DNA of 5,003 bases, from positions 1 through 5,003 of the forward strand of contig JAUUVE010000206.1 of the NCBI GenBank assembly GCA_030589715.1. Direction: 5' to 3'. The translations under genes and the position numbers were made by a program. This document shows, one piece after another, positions 1 to 5,003 of the stretch. Origin of the DNA: Desulfobacteraceae bacterium (GTDB taxonomy: Bacteria; Desulfobacterota; DSM-4660; Desulfatiglandales; Desulfatiglandaceae). Positions within the stretch are counted from its first letter, which is position 1, and the number at the start of each line of letters is the position of its first letter. A model generated the notes under the pieces. That model was not told where the DNA came from, did no database searches, and worked only from the letters and a program-made list of their open reading frames with translations.

Positions 1-1757
1 AGACCCGTCACCTTTCCGGTGGCGGTGTCCACATCCACCCTCCTGAAGGCGGGATTGGAGCTGGTGCCCGGCATCAGGCTGATTGTCCCGGCGCAGGGAC
101 AGAGGAACTTTGCCCCTGAATAGATCAACACGTCCTGGATGGGCAGTGTCCATCCCTTTGGAACACCTTTGAGTGCCACATCATGGGTGAGGCTGAGGTG
201 GGTCTTCACCATCATGGTGGCGTAGTCATCATACTTGGAATCACTTTCCAGCATCTTTGCCTTGGCTTCAGCCTCGGAGGTCCATGCAACACCGTCGGCG
301 CCATAGACCTCTTTTGCGATCTTTTCTACCCTGTCACGCAGTTTCATCTCGAGAGGATAGAGAAATTCAAAGTTGGTTTTCTCTTCGCAGGCCTCTTTCA
401 CTGCTTCGGCGAACTCGATGGCGCCATCTCCGCCGTCTGCCCAGTGGGTGGACTTGGCGCAGCGCGCGCCGGCTGCCTCGGCTGCCTTCCGGACGACTTC
501 AATCTCAGCATCCGTGTCGGTATGGAAGCAGTTGATGCACACAACCGGATTGATGCCGGCCTTGCGGATAGTGTTGATGTGCTGGACCATGTTCTCACAG
601 CCCTTTTCCACTAACTCAACATTTTCTTTGGTGTATTCGTCGGGCAGGGCAAGACCCGCAACCACCTTGGGGCCGCCGCCATGCATCTTGAGGGCGCGAA
701 TAGTGGAGGTAAGGACTGACACATGGGGTTTGAGGCCGCTGTAACGGCATTTGACGTTCCAGAATTTCTCAAAACCGATGTCCGCTCCAAATCCGCTCTC
801 TGTCACATGATAGTCAAAGAGCTTGAGACCAACACGGTCAGCAATAATTGATGACTGGCCTACGGCGATGTTGGCAAAAGGTCCGGCGTGAACCATGCAA
901 GGCTGATACTCGGCCGTACACATGAGCGTAGGATTGATGGTATTTCGCATCCAGGCGGTCATGGCGCCACCGCACTCAAGGTCACCTGTGGTCAGGGGAT
1001 TTCCGGCCTTATCAAAGGCCAGGGTGATATTATCAAGACGCTCTCTCAAGTCAGCCAGATCCCTGATGATGGAGAGGATGGCCATACACTCAGAACCCAC
1101 GGCGATCCCAAACTTGGATTGCATGGTAAAGCCGTCCATACGGCCACCGATGCCTATGATAATGTTTCTCAAGGACTGGGCGCAGAAGTCCATGATCCAT
1201 CCCAGTTCCACGCGGGTGGGGTCTATTTCGAGTCTACGCATACCGGTCAGTCTTTGCAGTTGCTCGTCGTTGTAATTGCGCTCATGCTGCATTCGGGCCG
1301 TCATGGCCACCATGGCCAGGTTATGGGCATTCATGATGTCATTGATATCGCCTGTAAGGCCCGTAGAAAATTCGGTGAGCGGGATGATCGTTGCATTACC
1401 ACCGCCGCCCGCGCTTCCTTTAATATTCATGGTAGGCCCGCCGGAAGGTTGACGGATACAGCCGCCCACATTTCTGCCCCGCTTACCCAAACCCTCCAGG
1501 AGGCCCATTGTGGTGGTTGTTTTCCCCTCTCCTAACGGAGTCGGCGTGATGGCGGTTACCTCGATGTACTTTCCATCAGGTTTATCACCCAGGCGGTTCA
1601 TGATCTTCAGAAAGTCAAGTTTGGACAACCTGCCCATGGGGAGCATCTCATCTTTTTCAAGACCAAGTTTCTCTCTCCACTCATCCGGTGTAGGCATGTT
1701 CGCTTCTGCTGCCTCTGAAATCTGCCAGTCGGCCATCTCTACTGCATTGTAAGCCAT
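1..1757 (-). CDS. fhs: Formate--tetrahydrofolate ligase (10-formyl-THF synthetase), 3' end cut by window edge
   Basis: It joins formate to tetrahydrofolate using ATP, giving 10-formyl-THF in the cytoplasm; this is the entry step of the methyl branch of the Wood-Ljungdahl pathway and of one-carbon supply. About 585 codons are open from ATG 1757 to the edge. The visible end, TGKVTGL, matches the usual family ending (I/V)TGLF, so probably only one codon and the stop are missing. The P-loop TPTPLGEGKTTT is at residues 71-82 (Lys79). R102 is kept and is followed by QPSGGP. A glycine-rich loop KGSAGGGG lies at 113-120. The second signature, TSTIRALKMHGG, is at 350-361. F411 and W439, 28 residues apart, match the folate-stacking Phe384 and Trp412 of the Moorella enzyme. 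Several signature positions are divergent, and there is an insertion of about 13 residues near 155-180. The start is fixed by a strong Shine-Dalgarno 8 nt upstream. It is divergent from the envelope genes. The family is near certain; use in acetogenesis, formate assimilation or the reverse direction cannot be told from this window. Confidence 0.96.
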   Translation of the reverse strand, partial: MAYNAVEMADWQISEAAEANMPTPDEWREKLGLEKDEMLPMGRLSKLDFLKIMNRLGDKPDGKYIEVTAITPTPLGEGKTTTTMGLLEGLGKRGRNVGGCIRQPSGGPTMNIKGSAGGGGNATIIPLTEFSTGLTGDINDIMNAHNLAMVAMTARMQHERNYNDEQLQRLTGMRRLEIDPTRVELGWIMDFCAQSLRNIIIGIGGRMDGFTMQSKFGIAVGSECMAILSIIRDLADLRERLDNITLAFDKAGNPLTTGDLECGGAMTAWMRNTINPTLMCTAEYQPCMVHAGPFANIAVGQSSIIADRVGLKLFDYHVTESGFGADIGFEKFWNVKCRYSGLKPHVSVLTSTIRALKMHGGGPKVVAGLALPDEYTKENVELVEKGCENMVQHINTIRKAGINPVVCINCFHTDTDAEIEVVRKAAEAAGARCAKSTHWADGGDGAIEFAEAVKEACEEKTNFEFLYPLEMKLRDRVEKIAKEVYGADGVAWTSEAEAKAKMLESDSKYDDYATMMVKTHLSLTHDVALKGVPKGWTLPIQDVLIYSGAKFLCPCAGTISLMPGTSSNPAFRRVDVDTATGKVTG

Positions 1758-1765
1758 TGATCCAA

Positions 1766-1773
1766 TCCTCCTT
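1766..1773 (-). promoter_or_regulatory. Ribosome binding site of fhs
   Basis: On the minus strand the sequence reads AAGGAGGA, a near-perfect Shine-Dalgarno, with 8 nt before ATG 1757. It decides the start in favour of 1757 over the in-frame ATG at codon 8. It also suggests strong translation, in contrast to the plus-strand operon, whose first gene has no recognisable ribosome binding site. Confidence 0.9.
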
Positions 1774-1792
1774 CTATTTATTTAGTGTCAAT

Positions 1793-1814
1793 TCGGAAAG
1801 ATTATCATCTCCGA
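1793..1814 (-). promoter_or_regulatory. Hairpin in the fhs leader
   Basis: An inverted repeat with two stem blocks: 1793-1796 (TCGG) pairs with 1811-1814 (CCGA), and 1799-1802 (AGAT) pairs with 1807-1810 (ATCT). This gives an 8-bp stem with a 2-nt bulge and a 4-nt loop. It lies about 36 nt upstream of the fhs start, in the likely untranslated leader, and outside the Shine-Dalgarno. No U-tract follows it in the fhs direction, so it is not a typical terminator. It could be an mRNA-stability or protein-binding element, or chance. The structure is seen in the sequence; the function is unknown. Confidence 0.3.
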
Positions 1815-1827
1815 TTTAGGAAAATTT

Positions 1828-1856
1828 TGCCTACCACAAAAAAAATGGATCGTCAA
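1828..1856 (-). promoter_or_regulatory. Candidate sigma-70-type promoter for fhs
   Basis: On the minus strand TTGACG (1856-1851) is followed after 17 bases by TAGGCA (1833-1828). The -35 box matches five of six consensus bases; the -10 box is poor. Transcription would start near 1821, giving a leader of about 64 nt that contains the hairpin at 1793-1814. A second TTGACG lies 15 bp further upstream (1871-1866) but has no fitting -10 box. This is a weak prediction by eye. Confidence 0.3.
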
Positions 1857-1877
1857 GCCTTATCGCGTCAAATATGC

Positions 1878-1905
1878 TTGCATTTTTCTTTGTTGCTGGT
1901 AATCT
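1878..1905 (+). promoter_or_regulatory. Weak candidate promoter for the plus-strand operon
   Basis: TTGCAT (1878-1883) is followed after 16 bases by TAATCT (1900-1905), a loose sigma-70-like pair. Transcription from it would begin at about 1912, almost at ATG 1915, so the message would be nearly leaderless. That would fit the lack of a Shine-Dalgarno before 1915. Both boxes are poor matches, and the true promoter may lie elsewhere in 1758-1900. Confidence 0.15.
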
Positions 1906-1914
1906 AAATCGTTT

Positions 1915-2898
1915 ATGAGGAAGAGCATTATCAGATTTAGCGACGGAGGGAATAAGCGGGTCAGAGGCCTTGGCTTCTTCCTTGTTTTTTCCCTGATAGC
2001 CTTTTCTGTCCTTGGCTGCGGCCTGTTCGACCAGGAAGATGGCAAGGTGGTTATCCGCGTGGGTTCGAGGCAGATTACAGTTGATGATCTAAAAAGGGAT
2101 TCGCAATTTTTTAGCCCTGGTATTGACAGCGGGATACCAAAAGAGCCCCCGATTAAAGACCGACTTGTTGAGCAGGTCATAGATCATTATTTGATCTTAG
2201 AATATGGCAAGGAAAAAGGGATAAGCCTCCCAGACGGGGAACTGGAGGCCGCTATAAGGGAGATCAAGGAGGGATATACAGAAGAGGCATTTAATGATGC
2301 CCTGCTTAGAGGGTATGTGGACCTTGAGGGGTGGAAAGAGCGCCTGAGAGAACAGCTCCTTGCGCATAAGATAGTAAGGAAGGTCACAGAAGATCTGGTG
2401 CCACCAGGCTACGATGAAATTAAGAAGTACTTCGAAACACACAGGAATGAGTTCAGGTCTCCTCGGATGGTAAGATTCCGACAGATCGTTACAAGGACCA
2501 GAGAAGAGGCGGAGACCTTACTGGGACGGGTCCATAAGGGAGAAGACATGGGAGAACTGGCCGAGGAGTATTCAATAGCTCCTGAGGCGGAAAGGGGTGG
2601 AGAAGTGGGTTGGGTTGCTCAAGGCCACCTGGACGAATCCATGGAAAAGGCGCTTTTCTCAACCGGGGTGGGCAAAACCAGCCGCATAGTCGAGACTCCT
2701 TACGGGTACCACATTTTTCAAGTAATCTCTGCTCGACCGGAGGGGACGAGGGAACTTCCCGAGGTGATTCAGGAAATAGAAGCAAGGGTGCTTATTCAAA
2801 GACGTCAGGCCTTCTTTAAGAAATGGTTACACAACCTGAGGGCTCAATTTAAGGTCGATGTTAATCAGGATCTTCTAAGCAGACTGGAGCTTTCATAA
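1915..2898 (+). CDS. Parvulin-domain (PpiC/SurA-like) lipoprotein, periplasmic folding factor
   Basis: This 327-residue protein is probably a membrane-anchored periplasmic chaperone of the SurA/PrsA/PpiD class. A basic N-terminus and hydrophobic stretch (residues 19-34) lead to a lipobox, VLGC, with the acylated cysteine at C35. Residues about 44-180 form the helical SurA-type N-terminal region, ending in a typical KKYFETHRNEF segment. A single parvulin domain spans about 183-275, with GGEVGW at 228-233 and YGYHIFQV at 263-270. A charged C-terminal helix follows. The usual catalytic triad is mostly lost: Q190 replaces the first histidine and A222 the Asp/Cys position, while H266 remains. This suggests chaperone rather than strong prolyl isomerase activity. 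The start is forced: an in-frame TAA lies at 1900-1902, and ATG 1915 is the only ATG, GTG or TTG that includes the signal sequence. No Shine-Dalgarno precedes it. It is the first gene of a three-gene operon and abuts the next gene with no gap. Inner- or outer-membrane location is not resolved. Confidence 0.9.
   Translation: MRKSIIRFSDGGNKRVRGLGFFLVFSLIAFSVLGCGLFDQEDGKVVIRVGSRQITVDDLKRDSQFFSPGIDSGIPKEPPIKDRLVEQVIDHYLILEYGKEKGISLPDGELEAAIREIKEGYTEEAFNDALLRGYVDLEGWKERLREQLLAHKIVRKVTEDLVPPGYDEIKKYFETHRNEFRSPRMVRFRQIVTRTREEAETLLGRVHKGEDMGELAEEYSIAPEAERGGEVGWVAQGHLDESMEKALFSTGVGKTSRIVETPYGYHIFQVISARPEGTRELPEVIQEIEARVLIQRRQAFFKKWLHNLRAQFKVDVNQDLLSRLELS
2886..2889 (+). promoter_or_regulatory. Ribosome binding site of the second folding-factor gene
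   Basis: GGAG lies inside the last codons of the upstream gene, 9 nt before ATG 2899. The junction reads TAAATG, stop directly followed by start. This supports the 2899 start and suggests that translation of the two genes is coupled. Confidence 0.6.
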
Positions 2899-3873
2899 AT
2901 GAGGAACTTCAAGATTTTTCTGTATCTTGTCCCTTTCATCGTGATTGGATTTGCCGGCGATATATCTTTCTCGGCTGAGATCCGGAACAGGGTCGTAGCC
3001 ATAGTGAACGATGAGTTGATAACACTCCACGAGCTGAATACCAGGGTGAAAGAAATGACAGGCTATGATCCAAGTGATCTGAAGGCCATGGATAAAGGAG
3101 GCTATCTCGAAACGCGCCGCAAGATCGTGGATCTTATGATCGATGAGAAGATCGCCCTTGAGAAGATCCGAGAACTGGGTATCAACGTAACCGACAAGAA
3201 AGTGGATGCGGCCATTGAGATGATAAAAAAGGATAACCATTTGACTCATGAAGATCTGATCGCCAGGCTCAAGGAGGACGGGCTCACCTATGAGAAATAC
3301 AGGGCCAACATAAGAAGGGAGTTGGAGAGGGTAGAACTGGTCAACTTTGAAGTGAAGTCAAAGATTATCCTTCGGGAAGAGAAGATCAAGGAGTACTATG
3401 ACAAGCATAAGGAACAATTCAGGACTAATGAGAAGGTGCACCTTGCCGCTATTGTGTTGATACAAGAGGACCCATCAGATCAAGATGAAGCCCGCTCTCT
3501 TAATCGGAAGGCAGGAGAGATCCTAGCAAGGCTCAGGAATGGTGAAGATTTTGGGGAATTGGCCAGAAAACTCTCCCAGGGGCCCGGAGCCAGCGAGGGG
3601 GGTGATATGGGTTTTTTCAAGGACTCAGAACTTAATCCGAAACTCAGAAAGGTTATCAGGGACATGTCTGCCGGGGAGATAAGCGAGCCAATCACCATGC
3701 CCAATGGCATACAGATCATAAGGATACTGGAAAAGCAAGGGGGAGGAGTCAGGACCTTCGATGAGGTAAGGGATGCAATTCATGGCATTCTTTACCGTGA
3801 GGAGCTGAATAAGAGGTATTCCTCCTGGATCAGGGAACTAAGGGAAAAGGCCTACACAAAGATCATATTTTGA
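2899..3873 (+). CDS. SurA-like periplasmic chaperone with one parvulin-type domain
   Basis: This 324-residue protein is probably a soluble periplasmic folding factor for exported or outer-membrane proteins. The N-terminal signal peptide (MRNFKIF, then a hydrophobic run to about residue 19) would be cleaved somewhere between 19 and 26. The hallmark SurA N-terminal motif NRVVAIVNDELIT is at 30-42, followed by a helical chaperone region to about 175 and one parvulin domain at about 178-278 (GGDMGFF at 234-240). The C-terminal helical tail ends in AYTKIIF, similar to the AYIEIR-type end of SurA proteins. E. coli SurA is about 430 residues with two parvulin domains; this protein has one. All three usual active-site positions are changed: A184 for the first His, G228 for Asp/Cys and Q272 for the second His. 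Isomerase activity is therefore unlikely. It starts immediately after the upstream stop and ends 12 nt before the RodZ-like gene. It is paralogous to the upstream lipoprotein but strongly diverged. I withhold the symbol surA because orthology is uncertain. Confidence 0.9.
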   Translation: MRNFKIFLYLVPFIVIGFAGDISFSAEIRNRVVAIVNDELITLHELNTRVKEMTGYDPSDLKAMDKGGYLETRRKIVDLMIDEKIALEKIRELGINVTDKKVDAAIEMIKKDNHLTHEDLIARLKEDGLTYEKYRANIRRELERVELVNFEVKSKIILREEKIKEYYDKHKEQFRTNEKVHLAAIVLIQEDPSDQDEARSLNRKAGEILARLRNGEDFGELARKLSQGPGASEGGDMGFFKDSELNPKLRKVIRDMSAGEISEPITMPNGIQIIRILEKQGGGVRTFDEVRDAIHGILYREELNKRYSSWIRELREKAYTKIIF

Positions 3874-3885
3874 GATTGTCCAAAG

Positions 3886-4842
3886 ATGAGCCAAGACGAA
3901 CATAAGCGGCCTGCTGGATCGGAACCCAATAATGACCAGGGAGTAGCCCTGGAAGATGGGGGCGAGGGCCCCACAGGAGGGATAGGCATCCTTTTTAGGG
4001 AGGAGAGAGAAAAGAGGGGGCTCAGCTATTCCCAGGTCTTCAAAATAACCAGAGTAAGGCCCTACATCCTTGAGGCCCTGGAAAATGAAGACTGGGACAG
4101 TCTTCCTTCCCCCGGTTTTGTGAGAGGGTTTGTCCGATCCTATGCCATTGCACTCGGTTTGGATAAAGACGAAGTCGTGAGGGTCTATCGAGGGGCTGCC
4201 CTCACGGAAGATACGACCCTTACGCCACCTGTTGTACCCTCCAGGAGGTGGAAGAAGCTCTTACTGCCCATTTTTCTGGTACTCGTGCTCATGGCCGGTG
4301 TATCCGCCTATTTCATTTGGAGGGAATATACCACGCGGGAGAAAGTGACGGTCAGCGCTGAAACCAACGCTCTTACAGGTCGTAGGGCCGGGGAGGGGCA
4401 AGATGAACAACTGATCTCCAATAGGACTTGGCAGGTGGTCCTGGGTCAGGAAAAAGAAACAGCAACCCCTCCTGAAAAGGCCCCAACTAAAAAGGGTGAA
4501 GATGTGCCACCCGATGATTCCGGAAAGGTATCCAGCCCTGATGGAACCTCTACCAATATTGCTGGCTCAGAGGAGGAGACGGGGCTGGTTCTTAGGGCCG
4601 CCGTAAAGGAGAGGACCTGGGTCAGGATATTCGTGGACGACCAAGATCCCAAGGAATACATATTTCAACCTGGAAGTAAGCCCGAGTTGACCGCCAATGA
4701 GGGCTTTGAACTGGTTATCGGCAATGCGGGCGGAATTGAACTTGAGTTAAACGGACAGAGGGTTGAAGATCTGGGGAGAAGTGGACAAGTGGTTCGCCTG
4801 AGGCTGCCGAAAGACAACGAGCAATCTCGGGATTTTGAGTAG
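3886..4842 (+). CDS. rodZ: RodZ-like protein: cytoplasmic helix-turn-helix, one membrane span, periplasmic DUF4115
   Basis: RodZ family proteins link the MreB cytoskeleton to the cell-wall elongation machinery. The architecture here is complete. A polar N-terminus (1-31) is followed by an HTH_25-type domain (about 33-102) with the family pattern: REEREKRGLSYSQVFKIT, then YILEALENEDWDSLP, then GFVRGFVRSYAIALGL. Basic residues RRWKK lead into one transmembrane segment (about 125-145). A polar, Pro/Glu/Lys/Ser/Thr-rich linker follows (about 146-232), then a beta-rich DUF4115 domain (about 234-310) starting LVLRAAVKERTWVRIFVDD. The 318-residue length is normal. The topology is cytoplasmic N-terminus and periplasmic C-terminus. 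The ATG at 3886 is 12 nt after the upstream stop and in the same frame; AAAG directly before it is too close to act as a good ribosome binding site, so coupling to the upstream gene is likely. MreB is not in this window, so the partner is inferred from the family. A transcription-regulator role is the less likely alternative. Confidence 0.87.
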   Translation: MSQDEHKRPAGSEPNNDQGVALEDGGEGPTGGIGILFREEREKRGLSYSQVFKITRVRPYILEALENEDWDSLPSPGFVRGFVRSYAIALGLDKDEVVRVYRGAALTEDTTLTPPVVPSRRWKKLLLPIFLVLVLMAGVSAYFIWREYTTREKVTVSAETNALTGRRAGEGQDEQLISNRTWQVVLGQEKETATPPEKAPTKKGEDVPPDDSGKVSSPDGTSTNIAGSEEETGLVLRAAVKERTWVRIFVDDQDPKEYIFQPGSKPELTANEGFELVIGNAGGIELELNGQRVEDLGRSGQVVRLRLPKDNEQSRDFE

Positions 4843-4865
4843 CGTCTAGGTAAGAACTGTTTGAA

Positions 4866-4880
4866 ATAATTCGCAATTAT
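4866..4880. repeat. Short AT-rich perfect inverted repeat after the operon
   Basis: ATAATT and AATTAT flank a 3-nt centre, CGC, 24 nt past the rodZ stop. With only A-T pairs and no U-tract it would be a poor intrinsic terminator. I see no GC-rich terminator between 4843 and 4910, so transcription may continue into the next gene. It may be a binding site or chance. Confidence 0.2.
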
Positions 4881-4907
4881 CCGTAAAAAGGTAACTTCTC
4901 AATAAGT

Positions 4908-5003
4908 TTGGGGGAAATAACCGGGGGTTTCTGGAGTGGGGTTCGGCTGTTTCTTGAAGGCGCTCTCTCAAAGTGGATTAACTCCTCATTTTGGCAGTGG
5001 CTG
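4908..5003 (+). CDS. Possible 5' end of a further gene, running off the window
   Basis: After a TAA at 4884-4886 this frame stays open to the window edge. The first usable start is TTG 4908, giving about 32 visible residues that begin LGEITGGFWSGVRLFLEGAL. The peptide is rich in Trp, Phe and Leu, as in a membrane-associated N-terminus, and its codons look plausible for this genome. Against it, there is no ATG or GTG start and no good Shine-Dalgarno (AAAGG at 4886-4890 is 17 nt away). A minus-strand frame is also open from the edge to a stop at 4877-4879, so this could instead be the end of a convergent gene or non-coding DNA. I do not recognise the product. The rest of 4843-4907 shows no other feature beyond the short inverted repeat. 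Confidence 0.22.
   Translation, partial: MGEITGGFWSGVRLFLEGALSKWINSSFWQWL

Noticed and set aside
183..1752. Long plus-strand open frames opposite fhs, up to 215 codons
   Set aside because: They lie antisense to a gene with clear family motifs along its whole length, and their translations are rich in His, Arg, Cys and Ser without recognisable domains. They are shadows of fhs codon usage.
1735..1757. Alternative fhs start at the second ATG (codon 8)
   Set aside because: The AAGGAGGA site is 8 nt from ATG 1757 and about 29 nt from the second ATG.
1838..1846. Run of A residues (T-run on the minus strand) as part of a terminator
   Set aside because: No GC-rich stem precedes it on either strand, and it sits between divergent promoters where no gene ends.
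1860..2180. 106-codon minus-strand frame overlapping the 5' part of the lipoprotein gene
   Set aside because: It overlaps a gene with a signal sequence, lipobox and parvulin domain; its own translation shows no domain and is Ser/Arg/Pro-rich, as expected of a shadow.
3871..3890. TGA 3871-3873 as a selenocysteine codon joining the SurA-like and RodZ-like genes
   Set aside because: I see no SECIS-like hairpin directly downstream, the upstream protein ends in a family-typical tail, and a fusion would bury a cytoplasmic HTH domain behind a periplasmic protein.
4866..4890. Intrinsic terminator after rodZ
   Set aside because: The stem is only six A-T pairs and is followed by CCGTAAAAAGG rather than a T-run.

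Overview
The window reads as chromosomal DNA of moderate G+C from an anaerobic Gram-negative bacterium. Desulfobacterota (the former Deltaproteobacteria) is the best guess. This is an inference from three things: a formate--tetrahydrofolate ligase of the kind used in one-carbon or Wood-Ljungdahl metabolism, a row of periplasmic folding factors that requires an outer membrane, and a RodZ-type protein directly behind that row. No marker in the window fixes the taxon. I see no mobile element, CRISPR array, tRNA or rRNA.

Layout. Positions 1-1757 on the minus strand encode almost all of formate--tetrahydrofolate ligase (fhs). The window edge cuts it at ...VTGL, very close to the family's usual C-terminus. 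A 157-bp divergent intergenic region (1758-1914) follows. It holds a strong fhs ribosome binding site, a hairpin in the fhs leader, a weak fhs promoter candidate and several short repeats. From 1915 to 4842 on the plus strand lie three tightly packed genes: a lipoprotein with a parvulin-type domain (1915-2898), a secreted SurA-like protein with one parvulin-type domain (2899-3873) and a RodZ-like protein with a cytoplasmic helix-turn-helix, one membrane span and a periplasmic DUF4115 domain (3886-4842). The last 161 bases hold no confident gene. An open frame running off the right edge may be the start of another gene.

How the genes work together. The three plus-strand genes look like one envelope-biogenesis operon: a membrane-anchored and a soluble periplasmic folding factor, plus a shape or cell-wall organiser. 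The divergent fhs gene is metabolic and probably not functionally linked to them.

Main points of interest. The fhs product departs from the family at several signature positions while keeping its P-loop lysine and folate-stacking residues. Both parvulin domains have lost most or all of the usual active-site residues, which suggests chaperones rather than isomerases. The three operon genes share one reading frame and are separated by single stop codons. I found no convincing evidence for a wholly new system here.
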